DNA of 64,000 nt from Citrus sinensis (Eukaryota; Streptophyta; Magnoliopsida; Sapindales; Rutaceae): the NCBI RefSeq assembly GCF_022201045.2, contig NC_068559.1, positions 15,805,501 to 15,869,500 of the forward strand, in the 5' to 3' direction. A program made the translations under genes and the position numbers. Below the pieces are notes generated by a model. It saw only the letters and a list, made by a program, of their open reading frames with translations, searched no databases and had not been told where the DNA came from. The stretch's first letter is position 1. Every line of letters begins with the position of its first letter. Below are positions 23,383 through 33,617 of this stretch, piece after piece.

Positions 23383-24078
23383 CTAGCCTTGACCATCAAG
23401 ATTGGCAGGTCCCCCGCTCCCACCACTGCCATAAGAGCCGTCGTCCCCAGTCCCCGCGGGCGTCTGCCAAACGGACTGCCAAGCCTGACTAGGCGGCTGC
23501 ACGTAAACACCAGTAGGATCGACAGCCGGCCGGCCAATCATCATCCCACCGGGGCCAGCAGTCCCAGTGGGCTGCCCCATTGGAGGATAATAATACGGAA
23601 CCCCACTGGCAGTGGCCCCCACCATGCCGCCCAAGCCGGCAGCCTCGTCCTTAATCTCATCCCTAGGCACAATATCGACCAAGAAGTCGAAGATGTCGGT
23701 CCTGGTGATGGCGGCCGCGATGTCGTTCTTCTGTAGAGTCCTGCGCTTGTTCTCCTCGGCGTGGAGCCACGAGCGGATCGTGAGCTCGAGGATGAACAAC
23801 TCGCAGGCCTTGGCGAACAGAATCGGGGCCTCGGCGGAGATCATGCGAACGTCCTCGTCGGCCTTCATGATTTTCTTGATGCGGGCGAGCGGCAGCTGGT
23901 GGTTCTTGAAGTCGTTCGCTTGTTCGATTTCTTGCCGCTGGTAGGACCAGAACATTTGGAGCTGCTGCTGCTGCTGTTGGATTAGGTGATGAAACGGCGC
24001 CGTTGCGGTGGCAGCAGCAGCAGCGGAGGGAGGCTGGGGTGGGTATGAGGAGGATTGGCCTTGCTGGTTGTTCTCCAT
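23383..24078 (-). CDS. NF-YC: NF-YC transcription factor subunit (HAP5-like)
   Basis: A single-exon frame of 231 residues. NF-YC pairs with NF-YB through histone folds, and with NF-YA binds CCAAT boxes in the nucleus; plant members act in flowering, light and hormone responses. After an alanine and glutamine-rich start (residues 19-40) comes the H2A-like core at about 62-140: [36 protein letters not shown] and [20 protein letters not shown]. The C-terminal part is G, P and Q-rich and ends NLDGQG. I start at the ATG at 24076-24078. The frame stays open 36 codons further upstream but has no ATG there. The GC content of the gene is much higher than its surroundings. Intact; closest to the NF-YC3/9 group by memory. 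Confidence 0.93.
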   Translation of the reverse strand: MENNQQGQSSSYPPQPPSAAAAATATAPFHHLIQQQQQQLQMFWSYQRQEIEQANDFKNHQLPLARIKKIMKADEDVRMISAEAPILFAKACELFILELTIRSWLHAEENKRRTLQKNDIAAAITRTDIFDFLVDIVPRDEIKDEAAGLGGMVGATASGVPYYYPPMGQPTGTAGPGGMMIGRPAVDPTGVYVQPPSQAWQSVWQTPAGTGDDGSYGSGGSGGPANLDGQG

Positions 24079-24884
24079 TGGATTTTGATCCTTTTTTTTT
24101 CTTTTTTGATTAATATGAATTATGATTGGGAATTGATGATGATTGATGATTGCTGATTGTGGATTGGCTTGTTTAGATTGTTCCACTGTTTTGATGAAGG
24201 GGGATGAGTGAATTGTGGACAGATGTGGGTTTGTGTTTGATCAGATGTGGGAGCATACGTTCGCTGTTTAAGGGTTTGAATTTAGATGGATGGTCGAGAT
24301 TTTATATGGGAGAATTTTTATGGGGATAAGGTACGGCCGAGACGATGCTTGAGTTTCTGTGCTCTCTCAGTCTCTCTCTCTTTTATTTATTTAAGGATCT
24401 GGACCTTGGATAAAAAATTTTAAAAAAAAATTGAATTTCATATAATTTTGTTTTTTATCAGATGTTTTCTATTGTCTGTCCATAAGTTTTTGAATTTTGA
24501 ATTGAATCAATTTGATAATAATTTTGAAAGTTTCGATAACATTTTTCAAGTAATTGTTTTTCTTTTATTTATTTTTATTTGATAAACAACAATGATGTTG
24601 TGATTCTTGTGAAACTGGAAGGCTGAAAGTTCTAATTAAGATCAATCTTTTATACATTTTTATGAATTTTGATATTTTTTTAAATATACTCAAATTTTTA
24701 ATTCTAAAAACGTATCTATTGATAACTAAAACTTGGGAGGGTGAATCCAAAATCATCTAAAAACATTTCCAATTTTATTTATTTATTTTTATTTTTTAAC
24801 AATTAAAAATTTATTTAAGATGCACTTGAAGGCACTTATACATATGAGAAAACGAAAGAAAAATAGAAATTTATTCAAAAATAA
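24079..24884 (-). promoter_or_regulatory. NF-YC leader and promoter region
   Basis: On the minus strand a TATA-like AAATAAATAAAAG lies at about 24384-24396, directly followed by a GA-rich run GAGAGAGAGACTGAGAGAG (24362-24382), a common plant core promoter layout. This implies a leader of roughly 280-300 bases. Beyond 24430 the sequence is AT-rich with nothing recognised. Confidence 0.45.
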
Positions 24885-27825
24885 GGTTACGTTTGGCACG
24901 TATAATTGGATTGGACTAATTATTAGGATTAGACTGGATTAAATTGAATTGGATTAAACTATATTATATTATATATTATACTATATTTGGTACAATATCG
25001 GATTGGACAATTTTAAATCATATTTAAATACAAAAAAATATTTATGAATATTTAAGAGTAATAATTAAATTTAATTTAAATATAATTAACAAGAGCATTA
25101 AATATGTAGTAAATTAGTTGTCGGCCAGTCATAATTATAGTAAACAAATATAAATTAATAAAACTATTTAATTATTTAATTAATTTTTATAAGATAGTTT
25201 AGATATATTTTATTTTATCAAAAAGTTAGCAAATAATGTATATATAAAATCGATTATTTACTTGTATTATTAATTTCCATGATTATTTTTAATATTACAT
25301 TGGTGATTATGAAATTTAATACAATCAATATTGTAACAAATTATTAAATAGTTAATTTTATTGGAGTAAAAGTACCAATTTAATTAGACTATAAAAACAA
25401 AATAAAAAATAAATTCAAGTAAATCATGAATAAAATAATTAATTAAGTAATTAAATGTTAGGTTACAAATAAAAAATAGCGTTCTTTATGAACGAAATAC
25501 GAATAAATTTTTTTCTCTTATTCTAATCCCATTTATAAATTGGGATTGTTTATCCCATGATTTGAGGACTAAATTTAAATTTAGTCCTCCCTAATCCAAT
25601 CCAAGCAAAGTAGCCAAACATGGGGTAAAATATTTAATTCTAAAGTTAATGTAATCTCATACTTAATCCTAACTCCCAAACATGCACTAAGGGTGTGTTC
25701 GGTTGAAGGATTAAAAGTGGGGATTTGACTCTTTTTTAAGATTTTATCCTTATCTCATGCTTGGTGTTGTCAAGGACTCAAGGGTATTGGGATTTAGTTA
25801 TCCTAGGCCCACAAGCTAATCTCAATTTTGTAAAGGAAATTATCTCAAGAAGGGTCATGGGATTAGTTAATATTGGATTATATTGATAACTCAATTAAAC
25901 ATAATAATTTAAAAATATTAAAATTATAGTAATATATGATAAGTGTAATAAAAAATATTGATTTTAATAATGTAAATAATAAATTATGACCGTTACAAAA
26001 CTGCTTTTACTGTTCCATTTGGACAGTATGAGTGGACTGTTATGCCCTTTGGTTTAAAGAATGCACCCTCAGAATTTCAAAGAATTATTAATGATATTTA
26101 TAATTCTTATTCTGATTTTTGCATTGTTTACATTGACGATGTATTGATATTTTCAAATTCTATCGATCAACATTTCAAACATTTAAAGACTTTTTATTTT
26201 GCTACCAGAAAGGCTGGATTGGCAATTTCCAGTTCTAAGGTTTCTTTATTTCAAACAAAAGTCAGATTCCTTGGTCATCATATTTCTAAAGGAACAATCA
26301 CTCTAATCGAGAGATCTCTTTTGTTTGCTGATAAATTTCCTGATAAAATTCTTGACAAAACCCAATTACAAAGATTTCTTGGAAGTTTAAATTATGTTCT
26401 TGATTTCTGTCCTAACATTAATAGGATGTCTAAACCCTTGCATGATAGATTAAAGAAAAAACCTGTTCCCTGGACAGATGAACATACCAAGGTTGTAAAG
26501 CTTATAAAGAATTCTGTGAAAAGCATCCCATGTTTATATCTTGCTAATCCTACATTACCTAAAATTGTTGAAACTGATGCATCTGATTTAGGTTATGGAG
26601 GCATATTAAAGTAAAAAGAAAATGATAAAGAACAGATAGTACAATATGTTTCTGCACATTGGAATGATTGCCAGAAAAATTATTCTACTATAAAAAAAGA
26701 AATCCTTTCCATTGTTTTATGCATTACAAAATTTCAAAGTGATTTATTAAATCAAAAATTTCTACTTAGAATTGATTGCAAAGCTGCAAAACATGTTTTG
26801 GAAAAAGATGTTCAAAATATTGCATCAAAATATATTTTTGCACGATGGCAAGCCATTTTAAGTGTTTTTGATTTTGATATTGAATATATTAAAGGTAATA
26901 CAAATTTTATTCCTGATTTTCTAACTCGGAAATTTTTTCAAAACAGATAATGCCGCCAAAGAAGAAAGACAAAGGTAAAGCCGTTCTTAAAGATTCTGAA
27001 TCTAGAGCAACCTCTAAAGAACCCCAAGCTACCCCTTCTAAAGACAAATTACTTTCCTCAGCCATGCCTATTAAATCTTGGATAGAAATGGTTGAAGAAC
27101 ATGGTGCCCATTACAAAACCACCTCTTCTGATGACCAAGTAAAACAATGGATGAGTTCCATTACAAAGTCCCCTGAACTTATGCTCGCCTTACAAAACCT
27201 TTCCCAAAGCCAGATTTTCTTAAAAGGAGAAAAAGATAACCCTATCTCCAAAGAAATCTCAAAACCCTTTTCTCAAAATGTGATTGTCTCTGGTGAAAGC
27301 TTTTCTTCCCAAATTGTGCTTTCCCAACCATCACCTTCAAAGAAAACCTTCGATTGGTTTGATAAAACCCATTTTCAAAATATTCTTTCTTTAGAAAATG
27401 GATTTTACCATGCTGATCCTTTCTAAGCAATTTCAAAGTTTTTCCCTAAGGGTAAAATTCTATTTTAATTTAATGTATTATTAAATATTTTTATAATTTC
27501 AAAAGATAAGTTTTTTTATAAAATAATAGATTATTGAATAAAAATAATATAAATATCATATATATTTAACAAAAATATTTAAATTATGATTTATATTTCA
27601 TTAATGTCATTGAGGTTGATTTGTATAATTAATAATACAAAATTTTAGTTTATAATAATATTAAGAATAATAATAACTTGTAAATTGTAATATTATAATA
27701 TAAAACATGATTATTTATAGTCCAATTCAATATTGCACCAAACACAATATAATATTATATATAATTCAATATTATCCAATTCAATCTAATCCAATCAAAT
27801 TCAATCCCGAATACCAAACAAGCCC
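24885..27825. mobile_element. Nested Tourist-like (PIF/Harbinger) MITE ends holding a virus fossil
   Basis: The left end at 24885 (GGTTACGTTTGGCACG) and the right end at 27825 are flanked by TAA on both sides. Their subterminal parts match as inverted copies over about 130 bp, for example TTGAATTGGATTAAACTATA against TTGAATTGGATAATATTGAA. TAA duplication and GTTTGG ends fit Tourist/PIF-Harbinger MITEs. Further ends of the same kind lie inside: one at 25625 (reverse complement CCCCATGTTTGGC, followed by TAA) and one at 25691 (GGGTGTGTTCGG, preceded by TAA). Several related copies are therefore nested or joined, and which ends were originally partners is uncertain. No transposase was seen. Confidence 0.5.
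25987..27426 (+). mobile_element. Endogenous pararetrovirus fragment (Caulimoviridae fossil)
   Basis: A reverse transcriptase region begins near 25987 with VPFGQYEWTVMPFGLKNAP and continues to YIDDVLIFSNSIDQHF, FLGHHISKGTI and QLQRFLGSLNYV. An RNase H region follows (ETDASDLGYGG, ending IPDFLTRKFF near 26945). A separate downstream frame at 26950-27426 starts MPPKKKDKGK. RT without any integrase, with these motifs, points to Caulimoviridae. The extra frame directly after RNase H is reminiscent of florendovirus or petuvirus-like endogenous copies (inference). It is only the 3' part of a genome and has at least one break. It sits inside the Tourist-like nest, so it arrived after the MITE or was co-shuffled with it. 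Confidence 0.8.
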
Positions 27826-27828
27826 TAA

Positions 27829-28211
27829 GAATCTAAAGCGATACTTTGCTACAAGATAGAAAGCAAGGACTATAGATGTAATCTTTATAGCAAAGAACAA
27901 TAAAAAATAACTAAAAATGAATGTGAAGCTTTTGGGCAGATAAATGTAACAAGGTGCTCAAGTATAAGTTCCAAAAGGGTGGCTATGAATTTCCATTATC
28001 CAAACTATGTTTCAAATTTCCATTATCCAAACTGTGTTTCAAGTTTCATCTACAAAATAAAGCTATTTCTGTGTTTGATAAGAGGAGAGAGAAACCTATG
28101 TTTCTTGTAAAATTTTCTCCCAGCATCCTGGCTGTTACAAAATAACTGCAATGAGTGTTTTCTTCTACTCAGGTCAAGCCAATATACTCCAAAATTCTGA
28201 GTCAGTATTTC
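27829..28211. other. Short spacer downstream of the J-domain gene
   Basis: Contains a tandem pair of a 27-bp unit (TTTCCATTATCCAAACTATG and following, about 27990-28045). The rest is probably 3' UTR of the minus-strand gene at 28212. Confidence 0.5.
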
Positions 28212-30623
28212 CTATGTATCCAGTACCAGTACCTTTCCCGTTTCCTTCAATGTTCTCCGTTTATACACCACCATCTTGTCTTCCCTTGCCTCCTTACTCT
28301 GGCACACCATTGCTTCCTTCTCAACTTTTTTACGAACATCCTCTGAGATGCATTGTTCCTCGATAATTTTTCCGTTCTTCACTAGCTCTTTCTCAGTATT
28401 TTGCTCACCACCCACCGGATATTCTTCTTTAGTATTTTCTGCAGTCTCCATTTTCTCCAGCTGAGCTTCCGTTAGAACTTGGAGAAGTTCCAAAGGCGTA
28501 GATGCAGGATCAAGTTCCAAACAACCCTTAGGTGAATTATGACCTTCTTGACCTGTGAGCAAGTAAGAAGGGACTCGGTGAGAGAATCGGAATATCTCTT
28601 CTCTTGGAATTGTTCTCCTTTTACTTTGCTCTAAATGTTGGCGAAATACTGTCTTGAAACGAGGAACTTTCAGGAGAGGCACAACACCGATACCTGTCTT
28701 CTCATTGTAATCTTCAAGGACTTCTACCATGTCATATTTGTGTATAACTTCATCAGGAGTACACTCACTCCAATCAGCACGCCAGTTCCTATAAAGAGCC
28801 CAAACTTCTCCCTTTCTAGGATAGATATGAATGGCCCCTCTTGTGCCTTTGGCCCACCTAACCTTGTGTGAGAAAGAATTAAGAGAGTCATAAACTTCAT
28901 ACTTGCCCCGCCAGAAATCACCGCTAGTCTTGGGAAAGCCAGAACCAACCCAATTTAGTGGGGCAAGTTCATTGTTGCTTTTCGAATTGAGCCAACTGAT
29001 CCGCATTTTGAATGGTTTCAATGAGATCACACTTTGAATCATAGCATAATAACGCGGCATCCCATCATCGTCATCATAAGCAGCCCAAACCTGGTTTTCG
29101 CTAAATGACATTTCAGTTCGATCCTGGTCAAAATCATGAAAATCTGGATCCGGAACAATCATTGATGTGGGATCAGCATCCTTGTTATCAGTTTCAACAT
29201 CAGAAGCCGGCAAAGACTTTTTGATCTGAACACCAGCCTTGGTATTTACAAACTCCGAACATTTGTTTGCGTCACCTTTCTCACCATTCACAAAATCTTT
29301 TTGCCTCTCTTCCTTCTTATCTTTTATCTCTGTGCTAAAAGATTCATGGGGTGTCTTAGAAACAGCATTCTGGCACAATTCATCAAGCTTCCAGCAAATC
29401 TCTTTCTTAGCCTTATTCATCAACATATTCCGAATTTGTAGCAGTGACAACTCCCTCCTACAGCCAGGTATTTGGTTTCCAGCAATTTTGACCCTCCCTG
29501 ATTCAGGACCACCATTCTCAAATCCAGATATCCAAACTCCTCCATTTCCGGTGAAAATTCGATTTGCCATCTCCCTTTCATTGCTATTCACCGCTTTTTT
29601 ATCCTTGCATCTTTTTTTCTTCAGTCCATCTATTTTTGTCGCAGAGCTGGCACCTACACTAGAGGACCCAGAAGAAAATCCATAACCACCTTTCCTAGGA
29701 TTGAGAGTTTTCATTTGAATAGCATCCTCTTTCAAAAACGATGCTGCTGCCTCCTCACGACCTCTCTTTAGTTTCACACAGGATGGCTGAACCGTAAGTG
29801 CAGCTTGAGCAGCTGAGGAAGATGGTGTTGCTGAACAGTGGTCACTGCCAGAATCTGAGAATGGATCTGATCTCACACTCATAGCTGGAGCTGGTTTCCT
29901 CACCGAAGTGTATGTGTTTCCTGTCATGGTATCATTTAAAGGAGGGGGTGCAGTCTCAACAGCCAAAAAGAGTTGACGGCATTGGGGGCAAATGAGATTA
30001 TTGTTGAGATAAGTTCGGAGGTACTCAAAATGCATTTTACAGGCATTGCAGGTAGTCCAAAAGGTACTTGGTTTAGGTCGAAAATGAGAAGGGGCACATT
30101 TGGAAAAGGTAGGATTCTTCTGATACCTTGCATCCGAATTATCACTCTTCGAGAAATAATGAATACTTTTCTCACCAGTAGTAGGACTAACTGGTGAAAC
30201 TTTCATATTTGGACTTTTCCCATATCTACCATTTCGCTTTTGATCATAAGCAAGTCTCTTGCTTTTATCTGACAATATATTCCAGGCTTCTGTTAAAATT
30301 TGGAAAGCGGCTTCTGCACCTGCCGATGTACTTTTATCAGGATGAATAATTAAAGCAAGTTTCCTGTATTGCATCTGGATTGTCTCATCATCAGCCAATG
30401 GTTCCACACCAAGGACTCTGTACCAATCAACCATGCCATTAATTCGTTTGCTAGCAGAAATATGCACATCAAGTATCACCAACAATTGGGGAAGTCCATC
30501 AAGCTCAGGATACAACTTCTGGGCCTTCAATGCCATATTTTTTGCCCCTTCAACATCCTTCTCTGCAAGCTTCTTTTCTGCAAGCTTTCTGGCCCTGGCG
30601 GCCTCATCTTTATTACATTCCAT
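28212..30623 (-). CDS. J-domain protein with DUF3444 (DnaJ superfamily)
   Basis: A large exon of 803 codons. Residues 1-60 form the conserved plant start (MECNKDEAARARKLAEKK). The J domain is at about 66-128, with the HPD triad at 94-96 (LIIHPDKS), so it should stimulate an Hsp70 partner. A four-cysteine zinc-ribbon-like part follows (CNACKMHFEYL, then CPQC). The middle is basic and low-complexity. The C-terminal DUF3444 domain spans about 505-720 (WAAYDDDDGMPRYYAMI, FWRGKYEVYDS, GEVWALYRNW). Cell location and client are unknown; some relatives are thought to be nuclear. The ATG at 30623 is the family's usual start, but a 5' exon at about 32042-32075 could add 21 in-frame residues. Intact. 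Confidence 0.92.
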   Translation of the reverse strand: MECNKDEAARARKLAEKKLAEKDVEGAKNMALKAQKLYPELDGLPQLLVILDVHISASKRINGMVDWYRVLGVEPLADDETIQMQYRKLALIIHPDKSTSAGAEAAFQILTEAWNILSDKSKRLAYDQKRNGRYGKSPNMKVSPVSPTTGEKSIHYFSKSDNSDARYQKNPTFSKCAPSHFRPKPSTFWTTCNACKMHFEYLRTYLNNNLICPQCRQLFLAVETAPPPLNDTMTGNTYTSVRKPAPAMSVRSDPFSDSGSDHCSATPSSSAAQAALTVQPSCVKLKRGREEAAASFLKEDAIQMKTLNPRKGGYGFSSGSSSVGASSATKIDGLKKKRCKDKKAVNSNEREMANRIFTGNGGVWISGFENGGPESGRVKIAGNQIPGCRRELSLLQIRNMLMNKAKKEICWKLDELCQNAVSKTPHESFSTEIKDKKEERQKDFVNGEKGDANKCSEFVNTKAGVQIKKSLPASDVETDNKDADPTSMIVPDPDFHDFDQDRTEMSFSENQVWAAYDDDDGMPRYYAMIQSVISLKPFKMRISWLNSKSNNELAPLNWVGSGFPKTSGDFWRGKYEVYDSLNSFSHKVRWAKGTRGAIHIYPRKGEVWALYRNWRADWSECTPDEVIHKYDMVEVLEDYNEKTGIGVVPLLKVPRFKTVFRQHLEQSKRRTIPREEIFRFSHRVPSYLLTGQEGHNSPKGCLELDPASTPLELLQVLTEAQLEKMETAENTKEEYPVGGEQNTEKELVKNGKIIEEQCISEDVRKKVEKEAMVCQSKEAREDKMVVYKRRTLKETGKVLVLDT

Positions 30624-30817
30624 TTCACTTTTGATTCTTTTTGGAGTTTCTTCTGTTTAAGTGAGGATTTCAACTAGAAGCAGCCAGATTAAATCCAAAT
30701 ATGTAAACCGATATTCTCGCACTCATAATTAAGAAGCTGCATCAACTATTCAAGCCCTAATATACCAAAACAATAAATGCATATAAGTAAACATCTCTAG
30801 CAAAGAAGGAATGAAGA

Positions 30818-31360
30818 TGCAAAATTTATCCCGAATATTGCGGTCATGATTATTCATAAACACCCGCCAACATCCACAATTTCTCTTATTAAATACTACC
30901 ATCAAAGAGGCACACTATTTAACGCTTCTTGAGATCCATCAATTCAATCATTTGTAACATCTAACAATCTAAGAAGCTAATAAATGATGAAATTTTGGAA
31001 GGGGAAACAAAAGCAGGAAAACAGTAATGAAATTCAATGAACTCAGAGTAACAAACTTTCAAAATAAGCATAACAGACTTGATAACATATGAAGACACAA
31101 AAATTATCCCGAATATTTCGGTCATGATTATTCATAAACAACTACAGACGTCCATAATTTTCCTTAATAACAACAATGATCAAAGAAGCACAATTAAATG
31201 CTTCTTAAGATCCGTCAATTCAATATTTTGTAATATCTCTTAAATCCAAGAACCTACTAAATAATAAAATGAAAAAGACGCGGGAAAATATTTTTGAAAT
31301 TCAACAAACTGTGGCAACGAACTTTCAAAATATGCATAACAGACTTGACAACATAAAACT
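30818..31360. repeat. Tandem duplication of about 270 bp in an intron
   Basis: Copy one at about 30818-31095 and copy two at about 31099-31360. Both open with ATTATCCCGAATATT or a close variant, then CGGTCATGATTATTCATAAA, and both end with GCATAACAGACTTGA. They differ by many substitutions and small indels, roughly 75-80 percent alike by eye. Neither copy codes for protein. Confidence 0.8.
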
Positions 31361-31719
31361 ATTAAACAACACAATAGAAATTCCGTCAGCATTGTCCATC
31401 CATAACCAACAACAACAATCATGAAACCAATCAAAGACAGGTTATAAAACAAACATCCCAATAGCCGGTTCATTTGGTAAGAAATCATAAGCAACAGCAT
31501 GAAATTTCTTAGAATCTAATTAAATGTTGTTAAGGCATATGACTGGCAAACACATTTCAAGATTTCTTCACTTTCTCCTTTATTTCTCAGCAAATAAACA
31601 TACATAATTCTCTTTGATCATTCAAATTTTTATCAGAGTCATCATACACTTGAAACACAAAAAAAAAAAAAATATCTAATACATATCTAAACTATAGCCT
31701 CCATTCAAAATTGAAGAAA

Positions 31720-31805
31720 ACAAAAGGAAAACAAGAATGGAGCAAATATCCATTTTTCATATACAAAAGGAAAACAAGAATGGAGCAAATATCCATTTTT
31801 CATAT
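31720..31805. repeat. Perfect 43-bp tandem duplication in the same intron
   Basis: Two identical copies, 31720-31762 and 31763-31805, each beginning ACAAAAGGAAAACAAGAATG and ending CATTTTTCATAT. Identity suggests a recent event, such as replication slippage. Confidence 0.93.
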
Positions 31806-32075
31806 TAACTTGAATTTTTCAAAAATAAGAAATATTTATATATTTTTAATACAACCCAGCATTCTTAACATGCAATGTGATATAAAACAAGGCACAAGAA
31901 TTACATATGGTCTTTCAATAATTTTGATCAAAACCCTAAAAGGGTCTAACAACAGCTAACAATCGAATAAAGTGGCTATAATATAAATGTAACGAAAAGT
32001 AATAATAAAAGGAGAAAATGATAAGAGATTATTTAAGTTACCCATTTCAGTGAATTGATTCGAAAGAGACGCCAT

Positions 32076-33617
32076 TGATATGAATTCCCACTTGAATTTT
32101 GAATTTTCCTTTTTTTTCTCTTTTTATTTTTATTTTTTATTTTTTTTTTACCACCCAGAACCAAATAAAACTCCAGAAATTAAAAAGCCAGAATATTAAA
32201 ATCCCAGGTATCACACCATAGAAAATGTATTTGTGGGTATATTTATAATATCGATTAAATATAAATGGTAATGTGGGTATTTTATAAATAAATAAATATA
32301 TATAAATATTTTTTTTATATATTAACTTTTACACAACAATGTTGCTTATATGACAAAACACTAACCTTGGTTAGCTTTTAACTCTAGTTCATGGAAATTG
32401 AAAAGTTGGCAGGTTGTATAAATATGGAAAATTTTAATTTTTGGTAATTTCCAATGTACCAACGTCTGATGCTTTTTCTTCTTGTACATTTCTTTGTTTA
32501 TTTATATTTAAAATGTTAAAATTTACATCTGTGATTGAATATGACAGCTGGCACCAAACATAGTTTTTTCAAAAAATAAAACAAAAAAAAAAGACTTTAA
32601 CATGGATTTTTGTCAGAAAAATTCAATTTTTCCAGAAATGGGAGGGGCAATAAATATATTGACATAGCAAATTGTGACAAAAAAATGGCAGCATAGTAAG
32701 CATATTAAAGATGATACCAACTTCTTCCCTTTGTCCAGCAATGAATCCACAATTATTTGCCAAATGGAGAATTTTGCTTTGAATGCATGCCTCAGCTCTG
32801 CCATTTACCATATATGCGCCATGTGAAATTGGACTTGCTTAAATATTTTACTGGGCAGAGCTTAAATCCACGCAATAAAAAACTTCCCATATGGTTCTGG
32901 ATCCTCAAGATTTTGCTTACCAATTCTATTCTTGAGCAGCAGTATCAGCAAAAGGATCTCATTACCATATGTGTCTAGCTTTAGATACATAATGTCAAAT
33001 CTGTAAAACAAGTTTAGGTGACCGTCCAGGTCTCTACATTTTCATGGGAATGGGACTCAACTTGCTCTAGTATCAGTAGTTGCAATCAGAGAGATTTGCT
33101 TAATTCATTCTGTTAAACTGTTACCATGAGTTTCGGCGAGAGCATTTTAGACGAACCTGCGGGCTCAACGCCAAGCACTGGCAGATCTTAAGCATACCAC
33201 TGTTATATTGCCCTTTACTGAATCATTGTCAATTCTTCTAATTTGTGCACCGAAACAAGTTCTAGAAAGGAAATATAAACCTGAAAGATAAATGTCAATT
33301 AAATGTGATAATGGTACACATTGTGAACTAAACAAAGGAAGCATGATCCTGCTACAGATGAAAAAAAAACCTGCAGGGCCGCAAGCAATCATAACTGGTT
33401 TAAGGGTCAAATACATAGAATTAAATGCTCTACACAAGAAATAACTTCAATCCAAATTTGAAGCAGATGTCCTTACACAGCCTGTTTCATTAAATATGCA
33501 ATGTAATCAAGGACTGCCTTCGACTGTTGGTTCAGAAGGATTATGAGCAGCAAAAATGCTTGCAGCCCAAGATACGCTCGATAAAACTCTTTGCACCTGC
33601 ATATCTATGTAAAACAA
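32076..33617. other. Promoter of the J-domain gene and 3' flank of the MFS gene
   Basis: AT-rich up to about 32600, then ordinary spacer sequence. No frame, RNA gene or repeat of note on either strand. The stretch closest to 33618 should include the 3' UTR of the minus-strand transporter gene. Confidence 0.5.

Larger units (their letters stand above)
30652..32075 (-). other. Leader intron and possible 5' coding exon of the J-domain gene
   Basis: On the minus strand an ATG at 32073-32075 opens MASLSNQFTEM, followed by a donor GG|GTAACT at 32042/32041. An acceptor TTAAACAG precedes 30652. Joining them keeps the frame through EETPKRIKSE into the annotated ATG at 30623. The intron of about 1.39 kb holds two tandem duplications (see separate entries). 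Without cDNA it is unknown whether the upstream ATG is used. Confidence 0.55.

Noticed and set aside
24079-24186. Upstream extension of the NF-YC frame
   Set aside because: The 36 extra codons open with GTG, contain no ATG and have no family similarity. The ATG at 24078 starts the recognisable protein.
33125-33190. Short plus-strand frame beginning ATGAGTTTCGGCGAG
   Set aside because: It runs only about 20 codons, with no splice partner or similarity noticed.
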